A stretch of DNA of 64,000 bases from Spartobacteria bacterium LR76. GTDB taxonomy: Bacteria; Verrucomicrobiota; Verrucomicrobiia; Chthoniobacterales; Terrimicrobiaceae. The translations under genes and the position numbers were made by a program. Of this stretch, positions 33,712 to 46,032 are shown piece after piece. The DNA lies in NCBI GenBank assembly GCA_003054655.1, contig QAYZ01000009.1, positions 65,751 through 129,750 of the forward strand, read 5' to 3'. Positions within the stretch are counted from its first letter, which is position 1. Every line of letters begins with the position of its first letter. The notes beneath the pieces are model-generated. The model made no database searches. It was given only the letters and a program-made list of their open reading frames with translations, and was not told the origin of the DNA.

Positions 33712-34355
33712 CCGCCGCCCGCCGGGCTGTCTCCGAGGCCCGGCTCTACGGCATCCTCGACCTTTCCTACGTCGCCGCCAACGGCGCGCTCGATATGACG
33801 CGCCGCATGATCGATGGCGGAGTGCAGATCCTGCAGCTCCGCGCCAAGAACCAGCCGCTGGACCTGATCGAGCGACTGGCGAAGGAAGTCGCCGTCCTCA
33901 CCAGCGCCGCCGGGGTGCCTTTCATCATCAATGACCACCCGAACCTCGTGCAACCCACGGGAGCGGATGGAGCACATGTGGGCCAGGACGACCTCGCCGT
34001 CGAGGCGACCCGAGGAATCATCGGCAACGTGCTCCTTGGGAAATCGACCCACAGTGTCGCCCAGGCAACCGCCGCCGGAGAGCAGGATCTGGATTACATC
34101 GGATTCGGCCCGCTCTTTGCCACCCCGACCAAGCCGGACTACACCCCGATCGGCATCGCCGAGATCACCGAGGTCCATCGACTGGTCAGGCACCCGATTT
34201 TTTGCATCGGCGGGGTGAAACTGGAAAATCTCGAGACCGTGCTCGCCGCCGGCGCGAAGCGCGTAGTCATCGTCTCAGGCATCCTGCTCGCGGAGGACGT
34301 GGCGGGGTATTGCCGCCGCTGCCGCACCCTGCTCGATGCCGTGCCGCTCGGGTAG
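33702..34355 (+). CDS. thiE: Thiamine-phosphate synthase
   Basis: A 217-residue TIM barrel that joins the thiazole and pyrimidine precursors of thiamine. Conserved motifs are VQILQLRAKN (pyrophosphate side), PFIINDHPNLVQPTGADGAHVGQDDL, LLGKSTHSVAQ, YIGFGPLFATPTKPDY and IFCIGGVKLENL. The GTG at 33702 overlaps the preceding gene by 10 bp, with the alternative being an internal start that would remove part of the first strand. No other thiamine genes or TPP riboswitch are seen nearby. Confidence 0.92.
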   Translation: MEITAARRAVSEARLYGILDLSYVAANGALDMTRRMIDGGVQILQLRAKNQPLDLIERLAKEVAVLTSAAGVPFIINDHPNLVQPTGADGAHVGQDDLAVEATRGIIGNVLLGKSTHSVAQATAAGEQDLDYIGFGPLFATPTKPDYTPIGIAEITEVHRLVRHPIFCIGGVKLENLETVLAAGAKRVVIVSGILLAEDVAGYCRRCRTLLDAVPLG

Positions 34356-34434
34356 AGGCGATTTCCACCCTGCGAAAGACCGGTTTTTGTCTTTTTCCAC
34401 TTGCGCGGCAGCGCGGGGCGGCAATTCTCAGGGG

Positions 34435-35139
34435 ATGAAATTTCTGCGCCTTTTCCTCCTTACCTTCCTGGCCTGCGCCGCCCTGGCCCAGGCGGAAGTC
34501 CAGCGGGAGTACATCGTCGTGAGCGGCGGCCCCTCGCTGATCGAGTGGGAAAAGTACAAGGCGGAACCCCATGACCGCTGGTGGGGCAATTTCATTCGCT
34601 CCGCCCGTGTCCGGATTCAGCAGCTTCGCGAACAGTACGGTCCGAACGCCAAAATCACCTGGCTCGTCTACCGCCCGGCCTATGACCGCCGCAGCCAGCA
34701 GGACAAGACGGATCTCATCAGCAACATCGTCAGCGTACGCGACAAGTACAACGTGAACCTCGTCTGGATCAAATCCGGGCAGGATGTGATCAATTACCTC
34801 AACGCCGGCCTGCCCCGCGGCCAGGTCAAGATTGCGACCTTCGACTACTACGGCCACTCCAATCGCGCCTGCTTCATGTTTGACTACAGCAACGAAATCG
34901 ACAGCGCCTCCAAGGGGTATCTGCACGAGTCGCAGCTCGGTGCCATCCATCGGGGACTCTTCACCCGCGACGCCCTCATCAAGAGCTGGGGCTGCTATAC
35001 CGGCGAAAGCATGAGCAAGGCGTGGCGCGCCGCCACCGGCAAACGCATGATCGGCGCGGTCGGCAAGACGGATTACTCCAAGTGCCCCACCAATGGCTGG
35101 ATCCCAGCCCTGAGCGACGGCAGCCGCTGGGGCGGATAG
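34435..35139 (+). CDS. Secreted protein with possible clan-CD (caspase/CHAT-like) dyad
   Basis: A 234-residue protein with a signal peptide (MKFLRLFLLTFLACAALAQA). The mature domain alternates strands and helices: EYIVVSGGPSLIEW, ITWLVYRPAYDRR, VNLVWIKSGQDVINYL, IATFDYYGHSNRACFMFDY, LIKSWGCYTGESMSKAWRAATG, RMIGAVGKTDY. The placement of a Gly-His after a hydrophobic strand and a Cys after the next strand, followed by Thr-Gly, recalls caspase-like, CHAT and DUF4347 domains (His-Cys dyad). This is my structural inference and not a recognised family. It is monocistronic between thiE and phnA. Confidence 0.7.
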   Translation: MKFLRLFLLTFLACAALAQAEVQREYIVVSGGPSLIEWEKYKAEPHDRWWGNFIRSARVRIQQLREQYGPNAKITWLVYRPAYDRRSQQDKTDLISNIVSVRDKYNVNLVWIKSGQDVINYLNAGLPRGQVKIATFDYYGHSNRACFMFDYSNEIDSASKGYLHESQLGAIHRGLFTRDALIKSWGCYTGESMSKAWRAATGKRMIGAVGKTDYSKCPTNGWIPALSDGSRWGG

Positions 35140-35220
35140 CCTTTCCCTTTATCGGTAGCCCCTCACCGGGTTATAAGGAACATTGCATTCGTTCGGTCCG
35201 ATGCGTAGCGTGGGTCGCCT

Positions 35221-35544
35221 ATGAGTCAGCCCACGTGTCCGGAGTGTGAAATGAACGATGTATCCCAGCATGCAGAGCATTGGGAGTGCATGACCTGTGG
35301 ACATGAATGGGCACGTGAGGAGGAACCGGCAGCCGCCCGTGTCGTCAAGGACGCCCATGGCAATGTGCTGGCCGATGGAGACTGCGTGGTCCTCATCAAG
35401 GATCTGCCGCTCAAGGGCGCGCAGGTGCTCAAGGGTGGCACCAAGACCAAGCCCATCCGCCTCGTCGACGGCGATCACGAGATCTCCTGCAAGATCGACG
35501 GCATGGCCGTGGGCTTGAAGGCTTGCTTCGTGCGGAAAGCCTAG
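35221..35544 (+). CDS. PhnA/YjdM-family zinc-ribbon protein
   Basis: A 107-residue protein with an N-terminal zinc ribbon (CPECEMNDVSQHAEHWECMTCGHEW, Cys-x2-Cys and Cys-x2-Cys) and the PhnA C-terminal beta domain (ANGNVL-like DAHGNVLADGDCVVLIKDLPLKG, ending in IDGMAVGLKACFVRK). The family was once linked to phosphonate use but is not required for it; the real function is unknown. No phosphonate genes are present here, so the name should be taken only as a family label. Confidence 0.9.
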   Translation: MSQPTCPECEMNDVSQHAEHWECMTCGHEWAREEEPAAARVVKDAHGNVLADGDCVVLIKDLPLKGAQVLKGGTKTKPIRLVDGDHEISCKIDGMAVGLKACFVRKA

Positions 35545-35667
35545 ATCGTTGGTCGTGCTGCTCCCGAGGGTTAAGACAACAAGGAATAAACAAAGCCCGA
35601 CGGTACTCCTCCATAGCTTCCGGCATTTGCCTTGATCGGGCCATGCTGGAAGTTCATGCTCAATTCC

Positions 35668-35940
35668 ATGAAAGCTGCCGCATTGGTACTGGCCAGCCTC
35701 ACAGCGGCAGCGTTCGCTCAATCGGTGCCGCCGCTCGACCCACCAGCCGCCTTCACCCTTCAATCCCGCCCCGACTTCCGACTGGAGAACAACGAATCCG
35801 GGAAACCCGTGTCCGCCTGGAGCGGAGTCATCAACCGATCCAGTCTCTCGACAGGACAGACAAGTTCCTTTCGCAACAACATCCCCTGCCTCGACTATCC
35901 CGGTCCGGGATATCGTATCCTGCGCGAAAAGTCGGAGTAA
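35668..35940 (+). CDS. Small exported protein, unknown
   Basis: A 90-residue protein starting MKAAALVLASLTAAAFAQ, a clean Sec signal peptide. The mature 70 residues are rich in Pro, Ser and Asn, with two aromatic Tyr-Pro-Gly-Pro-Gly-Tyr turns near the end and a single Cys. No known family. The start at 35668 is chosen for the signal peptide; ATG 35632 is possible in frame. It converges on the DUF4159 gene (9 bp gap). Confidence 0.6.
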   Translation: MKAAALVLASLTAAAFAQSVPPLDPPAAFTLQSRPDFRLENNESGKPVSAWSGVINRSSLSTGQTSSFRNNIPCLDYPGPGYRILREKSE

Positions 35941-35949
35941 ACTCTGCGA

Positions 35950-37218
35950 CTACAATGCCGAGGAAGCGGCCTCGCCGACCTTGCTCTGCCAGCGGGTCAG
36001 GAGATGCATGACGACGTTGGCACCGAAGCGATAGGAGGCCTCCAGCGAATCGCGGTCGATATTGCGGATGTAAACGTCGCGCTGGTTGTAAATCGCGGGA
36101 TTTGTAGCGACGTACTGGCCGGCGTCATTCCGACCGAGATCGATTTTCCCGTCGTGGTCGAGACCCACCTGCCACATGTCGCCATAGTCGTTGGCGGTGT
36201 AGAGGATGGCGACCTCGCCATACATCTTCATGGCATAAATCGGGAGGCGATAATTATTCAGCCCGGCAGGAATCTGCTTCACGTCCTTGAAGTAGGCTTG
36301 CGAGTAAAGCGGATGGTCGGCCGGGAGCGGTTCGAAGTTCTTGTCCACATCCGCCACCACCCGGCGCATCTCGCGCTTGAAGGCGAGGTCGAAGCGGGAA
36401 CGCTGGCCCGGGACGGAGCTGTCACCCCAGATGCAGCCGCCAACCCGGAGATAGGCACGGAGGTTCTCGACCTCCTTCTCGGTGAGTTGAAAATCACGGG
36501 TTCCCGTGAGGAAAATAAACGGCGGGCGAACGGTAAGGAGTTCGTCGCTGTCGAGCCGGATGGCGCGAACGTTGGTGTAGTTCGTCCGCACGCGATCCTT
36601 CGTCCATGCGCTCATGAGATAGAGCAGGTTGGGCAGGCTGCCTGCATCGATCTTGCCGTTGGTGACGCGCACCGTGGAGTTCCAGTTGCCCCCGGAGTAT
36701 TGCCCGATGAAGGCGGTGAACTCGTATTCCGCGTGCTTGCCTTTGCCTGGAACCCCAGTCCAGATGCGTTGGGTCGCCGCGAGCTGCGTGCGAATCTCCG
36801 GCGTGATCTCGTTCACGCTGGAGGGCGTGGCACTCTCCATTTTGGAGATAGCAGCAGGCATCTGGCCTGCATTCGGCTGAGGAACATCGATATTCTTGAT
36901 AAAGAGCGGGACCTGCGGGTTTTTCTGATCGCTGATAATGATGGCCGGCATATCGCGCGATGGACCCGGGTTGATCAACTTATTCAGCGGTATCTCCTGC
37001 TTGAGGGGCGGTTTGTCTGTCGGCGGAGGGCTAACCGCCTCGGAGACCGGCCCGATCGTTCCGGTAATCTCATCAGGCTCTGGAACGACCCGGGTAATGA
37101 TCACGCCGCCGAGCAGGACGATGATGATGCAGTGGATGACGAGGGAAATGGAGAAGTCGCGCGAGCGGCTGAGCTTGTCGCGAAGTCTCTGAACCAGCGG
37201 GGGCTGCTGATCAGTCAT
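35950..37218 (-). CDS. DUF4159 membrane protein (first paralogue)
   Basis: A 422-residue protein. A cytoplasmic N-terminus of about 24 residues leads to one helix (SLVIHCIIIVLLGGVIITRVV), then a Pro-rich linker of about 120 residues, then the DUF4159 domain from about 165. EFTAFIGQYSGGNWNSTVRV, NLLYLMSAWTKDR, PPFIFLTGTRDFQLTEKEVENLRAYLRVGGCIWGDSS and NYRLPIYAMKMYGEVAILYTANDYGDMW are the domain's landmarks. This fold resembles a ThuA/type-1 glutamine-amidotransferase-like Rossmann domain. A full paralogue lies at 46033-47307, so the two are probably part of one envelope process, possibly related to gliding, secretion or polysaccharide systems. Function is unknown. Confidence 0.86.
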   Translation of the reverse strand: MTDQQPPLVQRLRDKLSRSRDFSISLVIHCIIIVLLGGVIITRVVPEPDEITGTIGPVSEAVSPPPTDKPPLKQEIPLNKLINPGPSRDMPAIIISDQKNPQVPLFIKNIDVPQPNAGQMPAAISKMESATPSSVNEITPEIRTQLAATQRIWTGVPGKGKHAEYEFTAFIGQYSGGNWNSTVRVTNGKIDAGSLPNLLYLMSAWTKDRVRTNYTNVRAIRLDSDELLTVRPPFIFLTGTRDFQLTEKEVENLRAYLRVGGCIWGDSSVPGQRSRFDLAFKREMRRVVADVDKNFEPLPADHPLYSQAYFKDVKQIPAGLNNYRLPIYAMKMYGEVAILYTANDYGDMWQVGLDHDGKIDLGRNDAGQYVATNPAIYNQRDVYIRNIDRDSLEASYRFGANVVMHLLTRWQSKVGEAASSAL

Positions 37219-37285
37219 GGGCGAGCCTTAGCACTGCAGGGAGGCTAAGGCAAGCGGCGATTCTTAGCGCGAGAGGAGCCTCCCG

Positions 37286-38406
37286 CTACTTCTGCTTGGA
37301 CTTATAAAAGTTGATCGCCGTGACCAGGTCCACGGCGCGCTGGAGGACGCCATCTCGCAATGGGTTGTTGCGGCCGCGCTCGCGCTGAACGCTTTGCACG
37401 GAATCGATCTCGGGATTGGTATTCGCAACGAGGGCGGCTTCATTAAGACGCTTGCGCTCGACATCGTAAACGAACTGGCTGACGCCCTTTTCCTTCGATT
37501 CGCGGAAGATCTGTGCCTGCACATCGGCAGGCAGGGCAATGGCGACATCGGGCTTCACGCCATCGGGAAAGATCGGGCCTGCCTCGGGGACGATGACCTG
37601 GGCAATGGCCACGCGCAGGACGAGATTGCCGGAGAGTTCGTTATCGTAAAACTCCGCCGCTCCGCCCTTGGTCGGGGCGCCAATGATCATGGCTCCGGCA
37701 TTCTGGCGCAACGTGGCGGCGAGCGCCTCGGCGGGGCCGGAGGTGTCGGCATCGGTGAGAACGACGATCACGCCCTGGAAAGCCGGGTCCTGATTGGAGG
37801 TAAAGATACGCTCCTGTTTGGCGCTGGGTTTTTGAACGGTGAAGAGAAGTTTGCCTTTTGCGCAGAACCGCCGGGCGACATCCGCCGCCACCTCATAGCT
37901 GCCGCCATGCGCGGCCTCGCGCAGGTCGAGGATCACGGCGTCGACCTTCTTGGGATCAAAGCCTGTGAGGACGGCATCCATCTGCGGCAACACTCCGGCC
38001 TCCATCGAACCCAGCCGGATGTAGCCGATGTGGCCGTCCAGAATCTCAGCCAGGAACGGGGTGCCGTCGTCCTGCTGCCGGGCGCGGGAATCAATCAGTT
38101 CCGCGCCGGGATCGAGGCGTCGGAGCAATCCCTCCAGCAAAGCGCGCTGCACGGCGGCCTCGCTGATTTTTTCGCCGTCGAGAAACTGGCGCTTGATGGC
38201 GTCGACCGCCTTGGAGACATCGTCGTCCTTGAGACTGTTCACCTTTTCCCGGAGCGTGGGAATCGGCGTGGGTGAGGGAGTGGGTGTCGGGCTTTCCGCC
38301 GGAGTCGCTGACGGCGCAGGGGTCGCCGTGGCGCTCGGAGTGGGTGTGGGAGACTGAGCAAGCAGTGGCGCCGTGGCCACCATCACCAGCGGAAGAACAC
38401 GGAGAA

Positions 38407-38410
<4 letters not shown>
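37286..38410 (-). CDS. S41 (C-terminal processing-like) peptidase with Thr-Pro linker
   Basis: A 374-residue exported protein. A signal peptide (about 1-18) is followed by a low-complexity (Thr-Pro/Ser-Ala)-rich linker of about 33 residues, then an S41-type domain. GHIGYIRLGSMEAG and VDAVILDLREAAHGGS are the strands before the active site, and the catalytic region reads DADTSGPAEALAATLRQNAGAMIIGAPTKGG, with Ser and Lys in place for the S41 Ser-Lys dyad. A PDZ domain, usual in CtpA, is not obvious. Its start overlaps the stop of purD by four bases, an odd coupling of a periplasmic protease with purine synthesis. Confidence 0.82.
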
Positions 38411-39662
<1,252 letters not shown>

Positions 39663-39666
<4 letters not shown>

Positions 39667-40373
39667 GGTGCGAAAACGAGAATGGTGGGTCCGGGGAGAT
39701 TGGCGGCGTTGAGAAGGACGGAGGGTCCGGTAAGGCGATACACGCCGGAGCGTCCGGCAAGCCAGCTTTCAATGGCTCCGAACGATCCCATCGGAACCAC
39801 GACCTTGGGGTGAAGCTGGTTGATGATGAGGACTCGCTCCTCATCCGTGAGAGACGATGGCTGGCCCACAGGGAGGAACAGCACATCGACCTGGCCGAGC
39901 TGGCCGATTTCCTCGCTGGTGAGCGGACCCGGGATATTGCCGGCAAAGCAGAAGCGGACGCCCTCCATCGCCCAGGAGAAGACGAGGTTCATGTCTTCCT
40001 TTCTGGCGGGATCGGCATAGGTCGGCACCCCCCGGAAGCGGATGCCCGAGGCGTTATTCAGCCCCGTTCCGATGGCCCCGCGAAAAGCCGTGGGCGTGTT
40101 GGTGATGGAATCCTCGGAGTTGAAGGCGGGTTTCTCCGTCGTGACGAGGAGGACGTCGGGAGCGAGCTTCCGGGGGAGATTGGGGCCGCCCGTACCGTCG
40201 GCGTGGGGATTGACGAGGACTTTCAGCCCGATGCTGGAGCTAAAGAGAAACGTCTGGTTGCCGAGCCAGTCGACGCGCACCTGCCGGGCCGCCGCAGGCT
40301 GGGTGTAATCCCGGCTGCCGCCGCCACATCCAGCCAGGAGCAAACAAAGGAAAAATCCGGCGACGCGTCTCAT
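39663..40373 (-). CDS. MBL-fold (UlaG-like) lipoprotein lacking metal ligands
   Basis: A 236-residue protein with a lipoprotein signal (MRRVAGFFLCLLLAGC). The fold markers of the UlaG-like metallo-beta-lactamase group are all there in order: VDWLGNQTFLFSSSIGLKVLVNP, APDVLLVTT, IRFRGVPTYAD, VFSWAMEGVRFCFAGNI, VDVLFLPVG and LHPKVVVPMGSFG. However, the HxHxDH site is replaced by TTEKPAFNS, the Gly-Asp by Gly-Asn and the final Met-His-Tyr by Met-Gly-Ser. It should therefore bind no zinc and is likely a structural or ligand-binding pseudoenzyme at the envelope. The start at 40373 is set by the lipoprotein signal. Its stop overlaps purD. Confidence 0.82.
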
Positions 40374-40502
40374 GAAAGCGCAGGAGGATAGAGGCAGATC
40401 CCGCGGGAGGCAAGACAGGCGGCAGGGCTGGTGCAAGAAGGAAATTTTTCATTTGGATGATTTTATCCCTCCAAGGACTTGCCTGCCTTCGTATGCTACG
40501 GT

Positions 40503-43500
40503 GTGTCTTCTGTGATTCGAGTACGCGGCGCCCGCCAAAACAACCTCCAAGGCCTCGATGTGGATCTGCCACTCGGCCAGTTGATCGTGGTGACCGGCCC
40601 CAGCGGCAGCGGCAAGTCGAGCTTCGCCTTTGATACCCTGTATGCCGAGGGCCAGCGGCGGTATGTGGAAACCTTCAGCCCGTACACTCGGCAGTTCCTC
40701 GACCGGATGGACAAGCCGCAGGCCGACCTGATCGAGGGCATCCCGCCCGCCATCGCCATTGAGCAGGCAAATTCCGTCAAAACCACCCGCTCGACGGTCG
40801 GCACGATTACGGAGATCAACGATTACCTGAAGCTCTTCTTCCCCCGGGCCGCCCATGCCTTTTGCCCGGAGTGCCAGCGGGAGATCCGCACTGAAACTCC
40901 CGTTTCGATCCTGGAGCAGATTTTCTCGACGATGGCAGGGCAGCAGGTGCTCGTTACCTTCGGAATTCCCGTCCCTCCAGGGACAAAACCGGCTGATTTC
41001 TTCGATTTCCTCCGCCAGCAGGGTTATCTGCGGGTCTGGCTTTATGGGAAGGTGGTTCGCACCGACGAAGCGCCCGCCATGCCGCGTCTCCCCGCCATGG
41101 TTCCGGTGATCCAGGATCGCATCGCCGTCACGGAGGAAAACCGGAGCCGTCTCTCCGAGGCCATCGAGGCTTCGCTGCGCCTGGGAGCAGGCAAGATCGA
41201 CATTCACCCCGTGGAAGGCGGCAGTACGCTCCCCTACTCCTCCGGGTGGCACTGCGCCCACTGCGACATCACGATCCGGCCGCCAAGTCCGGGACTCTTC
41301 ACCTTCAACAACCCGCTCGGTGCCTGCCCGGATTGCCGTGGATTTGGCCGTGTGATCGGAATCGACTGGATGCGCGTGATGCCGGACAAGTCGCTCTCTC
41401 TCGCCGCGGGCGTGGTGCGACCGTTCCAGAGCGGCCAGTCGAAGGAATGCCAGCGCGACCTCATGCGAGCCGCCGCCAAGCGCGATGTCGACGTGCATGT
41501 CGCCTTCGACAAACTGCCCGAGGCGGATCAGAAGTGGGTCATCGAAGGCGACGGGGGCAATCCCGAGGAATCCTGGCAGCATGGCGGCTGGTACGGAGTG
41601 CAGGGTTACTTTAGCTGGCTGGAGTCCAAGACCTACAAGATGCACATCCGGGTGCTACTCAGCCGGTATCGCAGCTACCAGCCCTGCCCGACGTGCAAGG
41701 GCGGCCGCTTCCAGCCCGAGACGCTGAATTACCGCCTGGAGCCAGCCCATCGCACGCTGCCTGAGATCGCATCGACGCCCGTGCGCGATTTGCGCAAGAT
41801 CATGGCTGAGGTGGATCTGCCGCCCGGCGATCCGAGCTCGCTCCTCCTGCGCGATCAAATCGCGTCACGCTTGAATTACCTCGATAGCGTCGGCCTCGGC
41901 TATCTCACGCTGGATCGCCCCACCCGCTCGCTCTCCGGCGGCGAGATCGAGCGCGTCAATCTCACAACCTGCCTCGGCGCGTCATTGGTCAATACCCTCT
42001 TCGTCATGGACGAGCCGAGCGTGGGACTGCACCCGCGCGACACCAGCCGTCTCGTCGAGATCATGCACGCCCTGCGGGACAAGGGGAATACCATCGTCGT
42101 TGTCGAGCATGAGGAGGCGATCATTCGCGCCGCCGACTATCTCGTGGACATTGGTCCCGGTCGCGGCAGCACGGGCGGCAAACTCATGTACTCCGGCCCA
42201 CTGGCAAAGCTGCAGGGGCAGGAGTCGCTGACGGGCGACTATCTCTCGGGCAAAAAGACGATCCCGATTCCGGCGCAACGCCGCAAGCCGGTAAAGTCGC
42301 TCCGCATGAAGGGCATCCGGCATCACAATCTCCAGGGGCTGGATGTCGACATCCCGCTCGGTGTCTTCTGCGCGATCACGGGCGTCTCGGGCTCGGGAAA
42401 GAGCTCGCTCATTCACGATGTGCTCTACCGCAATCTCGTCGCGGAAACGCCCGACGAAACCGATGGACCCGGCTACGTGCGTTCGCTCAAGGGCGACGAA
42501 GACCTCGGCGAAATCGTCATGGTGGACCAGTCGCCGCTGGCGCGGAGCCCGCGCTCGACGCCCGCCGTGTACCTCGGCGTCTACGACGGCATACGGGAAC
42601 TTTTCGGCACACTACCGGAGTCGCTCGGGGAGGGACTTTCACCCTCCTCGTTCTCCTTTAACTCAGGCAATGGTCGGTGCGAGCGCTGCGCGGGCCTCGG
42701 CTTTGAAAAGGTCGAGATGCAGTTCCTCAGCGATCTTTTCCTCCGCTGCCCGGAATGCGAGGGCAGGCGCTTCCAGCCCCACGTGCTCAAGATCACGTAC
42801 AAGGGCAAGTCGATACACGACGTGCTGGAGCTGACCGTGCGCGACGCCATCGAGTTTTTCGCCGGCCACGCGCGCATCGTGCAGCCCCTGCAGCTCCTGG
42901 CTGATGTGGGTCTCGATTATCTGCGTCTCGGCCAGCCGGTGAACGCCCTCAGCGGCGGCGAATCCCAGCGCCTCAAGCTGGCCAGCCATCTTGCGGATAA
43001 GCGTGAGGCGGGCGCGCTGCTCATTTTCGACGAGCCGACGACGGGGCTGCATTTCGACGATGTGGCGCAGTTGCTCCGCGTCTTTCAGCGCCTCGTGGAT
43101 CAGGGCGACAGCGTGATCGTGATCGAGCACAACCTCGAGGTCATCAAATCCGCCGACTGGGTGGTCGATCTCGGCCCCGAGGCTGGCGACCAGGGGGGCA
43201 AGCTCGTCGCGGCAGGAACGCCGGAAGACGTCGCGCTATGCGCGGAATCCCACACCGGGCGATTCCTCGCCCCGCTGCTCAGCGGCAAGCGGAGCCACAA
43301 GATTCCCGCCGCCCGTGCGACCGCGCCGAAGAAGGCGCTGGATGTCATCCGAGTGCAGGGCGCGCGCGAGCACAATCTCAAGAACATCACCGTCGAGATT
43401 CCGCGCGAGAAGATCGTGGTGGTGACCGGGCTGAGCGGATCAGGAAAATCCACCCTCGCCTTTGACATCCTCTTCGCCGAGGGCCAGCGGCGCTTCCTCG

Positions 43501-45995
43501 ACAGCATGTCGGCGTATGCCCGGCAGTTCGTCGAGCAGATGGAAAAGCCCGACGTGGATTCCATCGAGGGCCTGCCGCCCAGCGTGGCGATTGAGCAGCG
43601 CGTGACGCGCGGAGGCGGCAAATCGACCGTCGCGACGGTCACCGAAATCTACCACTTCCTGCGCTTGCTCTTCGCCAAGCTCGGCACCCAGCACTGCCCC
43701 GACTGCCATGTGCCGGTGGAGAAGCAGACGCTCTCGGCCATCGTCACGACGGTGCAGAGCTTTGCCAAGAAGGGCAAAACACTCGTCTTCGCGCCGCTGA
43801 TCAAGGCGCGCAAAGGTTTCCACTCCAAGATCGCCCTCTGGGCCGAGCGGCAGGGCATCGACACCCTGCTCGTCGATGGCAAGCTCGTGCGGGTGGCAAA
43901 TTTCAACAAGCTCGAGCGTTTCAAGGAACACACCATCGACGCACTGATCGGCGAGGTGGATTCTTCCAACGCCTCGGAGATCCCGGCCATCGTGCGGCGC
44001 GCCATCGAGATCGGCAAGGGTTCGGCCCGCGTGCGGGATTCCAAGGGGGCGTATCATATCCTCAGTTCCGAGATGAACTGCCCGTCGTGCGCTCGCGCCT
44101 TCGAGCCGCTTGATCCGAGGTTATTCTCGTTCAACTCTCCGCACGGCTGGTGCACGCACTGCCGGGGATTTGGTGTCGTCTGGGAATCGTTTTCCAGGAA
44201 GGAATTCGATTCCGAGATCGAGGCCGAACTCGCCGAGGAGCGCAGCCACGAGAATCTCGAGGAAACCGAGGCGCGTCCCTGCCCGGTCTGCCAAGGCACC
44301 CGGCTGAACGAAGTGGCTCGCTCAGTACACCTGCAAGGCCACACCATCGAGGGCATCACGGGTTCCTCGGCGACGGATGCGTTGTCCCTGGTCGGGAAGC
44401 TGAAATTCCGCGGCTCAGCCGAGCAAATCTCGCACGACATCCTGTCCGAGATTTCGCAGCGCCTGAAATTCCTCAGCCAGGTCGGCCTGGATTATCTCAC
44501 GCTCGACCGCGCGGCCAATACGCTGAGCGGCGGCGAGTCGCAGCGCATCCGTCTCGCGGCCCAGCTCGGGTCCAATCTTCGCGGCGTGCTTTACGTCCTC
44601 GACGAACCCACCATCGGCCTGCATGCGAGGGACAACTCGCGGCTGCTTGACGCGCTGGAGTCGCTGGCCGGAAATGGCAATTCCCTGGTCATCGTCGAGC
44701 ACGACGAGGAGACCATGCGCCGGGCCGACCATATCATCGACCTGGGTCCGCGTGCGGGCAGCCGGGGCGGAGAAATCGTGGCGGCAGGCCCGCTCAAGAC
44801 GATCCTCGCGGACAAGAAGTCCCTGACCGGCCAGACCCTGCGAGAGCCGATGCCGCACCCCTCGCGCGGCGAACGCCGTTCGCTGGACGCCGCTCCGGGC
44901 TGGGTGGAACTGCGCAGCGGCAACCTGCACAATCTCAAGGATGTGAGCGTGAAATTCCCGCTCAACCGCCTTTCCGTCGTCTCCGGTATTTCCGGCTCCG
45001 GCAAAAGCACGCTGGTGCGCGGTATCGTCCTGCCTGCGGTCAAGGACGCACTCTCGCGCTCGTCGCGGCGGAAGCTGCCGCTCGACCAGCCGTGGGGTTC
45101 CATCACGGGATGCAACGAACTCGGCGCGGTTCTCGAGGTGGATCAGTCGCCCATCGGGAAGAGCTCACGCTCCACGCCTGCAACCTACATCAAGGTCTTC
45201 GACGAAATCCGCAGCCTGTACGCCAGCCTCCCCGCCGCTCGCATGCGCGGGTATTCCGCCAGCCGGTTCTCGTTCAATACCGAGGGCGGCCGCTGCGAAG
45301 CCTGCCAGGGACAGGGCGTGATCAAGCTTGAGATGAACTTCCTCCCGGCCGCGTACATGCCGTGTCAGGAATGTCTCGGCAGGCGGTACAACTCCGCCAC
45401 TCTGGAAATCGAGTACAACGGCAGGTCGATCGGCGATGTCATGGAAATGACGGTCGAGCAGGCGGCTGAGTTCTTCGGATCGCACCCAAAGATCCGCCGC
45501 GCCCTCGGTCTCCTCAACGAGACCGGCCTGGGTTATCTGAAGCTCGGCCAGCCCTCGCCCACCCTCAGCGGCGGCGAAGCGCAGCGTATCAAGCTGGTCA
45601 CGCAGCTCACCCGCCGCGCGACGTCCAGCGCCGAGGAGATCAAGACCACGCGCCGGGGCAAATCGACGCTCTACATCCTCGAGGAACCCACCATCGGCCT
45701 CCATGCGCACGATGTCAGCCAGCTCATCCAGGTTCTGCATCGCCTGGTGGATGAAGGCGGCACCGTGATCGTGATCGAGCATCACCTCGATGTCATCGCC
45801 GAGGCGGATTATGTCGTCGATGTCGGCCCCGAGGCGGGTGCCAAAGGCGGCAAGATCATCGCCATCGGCACTCCCGAGGAGGTCGCCCGCAATAAAGAGA
45901 GCCGCACCGCGCCCTTCATCAAGGAGGTGCTGACCCAGGGGAAATCCACGCCCGTTCCGGCGAAAAAGACAAAGAAAAAGGCAGTGGCGATCTGA
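40503..45995 (+). CDS. uvrA: Double-length fused UvrA (excinuclease subunit A)
   Basis: About 1830 residues, twice the usual UvrA. It contains four ABC ATPase sites: Walker A at about 31 (GPSGSGKSS), 628 (GVSGSGKSS), 978 (GLSGSGKST) and 1496 (GISGSGKST), with signatures SLSGGE (about 477), ALSGGE (816), TLSGGE (1340) and TLSGGE (1687). Zinc modules with paired CxxC occur in both halves, for example RCERC...CPEC and RCEAC...CQEC. The internal half-sites repeat the UvrA order (ATPase I, insertion, ATPase II) twice. Chlamydial UvrA has the same doubled layout. The start is uncertain: GTG 40503 fits the family ([14 protein letters not shown]), TTG 40479 is longer. It senses DNA damage for nucleotide excision repair. 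Confidence 0.93.
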   Translation: MSSVIRVRGARQNNLQGLDVDLPLGQLIVVTGPSGSGKSSFAFDTLYAEGQRRYVETFSPYTRQFLDRMDKPQADLIEGIPPAIAIEQANSVKTTRSTVGTITEINDYLKLFFPRAAHAFCPECQREIRTETPVSILEQIFSTMAGQQVLVTFGIPVPPGTKPADFFDFLRQQGYLRVWLYGKVVRTDEAPAMPRLPAMVPVIQDRIAVTEENRSRLSEAIEASLRLGAGKIDIHPVEGGSTLPYSSGWHCAHCDITIRPPSPGLFTFNNPLGACPDCRGFGRVIGIDWMRVMPDKSLSLAAGVVRPFQSGQSKECQRDLMRAAAKRDVDVHVAFDKLPEADQKWVIEGDGGNPEESWQHGGWYGVQGYFSWLESKTYKMHIRVLLSRYRSYQPCPTCKGGRFQPETLNYRLEPAHRTLPEIASTPVRDLRKIMAEVDLPPGDPSSLLLRDQIASRLNYLDSVGLGYLTLDRPTRSLSGGEIERVNLTTCLGASLVNTLFVMDEPSVGLHPRDTSRLVEIMHALRDKGNTIVVVEHEEAIIRAADYLVDIGPGRGSTGGKLMYSGPLAKLQGQESLTGDYLSGKKTIPIPAQRRKPVKSLRMKGIRHHNLQGLDVDIPLGVFCAITGVSGSGKSSLIHDVLYRNLVAETPDETDGPGYVRSLKGDEDLGEIVMVDQSPLARSPRSTPAVYLGVYDGIRELFGTLPESLGEGLSPSSFSFNSGNGRCERCAGLGFEKVEMQFLSDLFLRCPECEGRRFQPHVLKITYKGKSIHDVLELTVRDAIEFFAGHARIVQPLQLLADVGLDYLRLGQPVNALSGGESQRLKLASHLADKREAGALLIFDEPTTGLHFDDVAQLLRVFQRLVDQGDSVIVIEHNLEVIKSADWVVDLGPEAGDQGGKLVAAGTPEDVALCAESHTGRFLAPLLSGKRSHKIPAARATAPKKALDVIRVQGAREHNLKNITVEIPREKIVVVTGLSGSGKSTLAFDILFAEGQRRFLDSMSAYARQFVEQMEKPDVDSIEGLPPSVAIEQRVTRGGGKSTVATVTEIYHFLRLLFAKLGTQHCPDCHVPVEKQTLSAIVTTVQSFAKKGKTLVFAPLIKARKGFHSKIALWAERQGIDTLLVDGKLVRVANFNKLERFKEHTIDALIGEVDSSNASEIPAIVRRAIEIGKGSARVRDSKGAYHILSSEMNCPSCARAFEPLDPRLFSFNSPHGWCTHCRGFGVVWESFSRKEFDSEIEAELAEERSHENLEETEARPCPVCQGTRLNEVARSVHLQGHTIEGITGSSATDALSLVGKLKFRGSAEQISHDILSEISQRLKFLSQVGLDYLTLDRAANTLSGGESQRIRLAAQLGSNLRGVLYVLDEPTIGLHARDNSRLLDALESLAGNGNSLVIVEHDEETMRRADHIIDLGPRAGSRGGEIVAAGPLKTILADKKSLTGQTLREPMPHPSRGERRSLDAAPGWVELRSGNLHNLKDVSVKFPLNRLSVVSGISGSGKSTLVRGIVLPAVKDALSRSSRRKLPLDQPWGSITGCNELGAVLEVDQSPIGKSSRSTPATYIKVFDEIRSLYASLPAARMRGYSASRFSFNTEGGRCEACQGQGVIKLEMNFLPAAYMPCQECLGRRYNSATLEIEYNGRSIGDVMEMTVEQAAEFFGSHPKIRRALGLLNETGLGYLKLGQPSPTLSGGEAQRIKLVTQLTRRATSSAEEIKTTRRGKSTLYILEEPTIGLHAHDVSQLIQVLHRLVDEGGTVIVIEHHLDVIAEADYVVDVGPEAGAKGGKIIAIGTPEEVARNKESRTAPFIKEVLTQGKSTPVPAKKTKKKAVAI

Positions 45996-46010
45996 GGATC
46001 ACCACTGCCT
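45979..46010 (-). terminator. Terminator for the minus-strand DUF4159 gene, overlapping the uvrA stop
   Basis: A 14-bp stem (one mismatch) around TGAG spans the uvrA stop codon. On the minus strand it is followed by CTTTTTCTTTGTCTTTTT, a good U-tract, so it ends the convergent DUF4159 transcript inside uvrA. Confidence 0.8.
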
Positions 46011-46032
46011 TGAAAAACAGAGCCGGACTGGC

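Noticed and set aside
33600-33712. TPP riboswitch before thiE
   Set aside because: thiE overlaps the preceding coding region, leaving no leader, and no THI-box pattern is visible.
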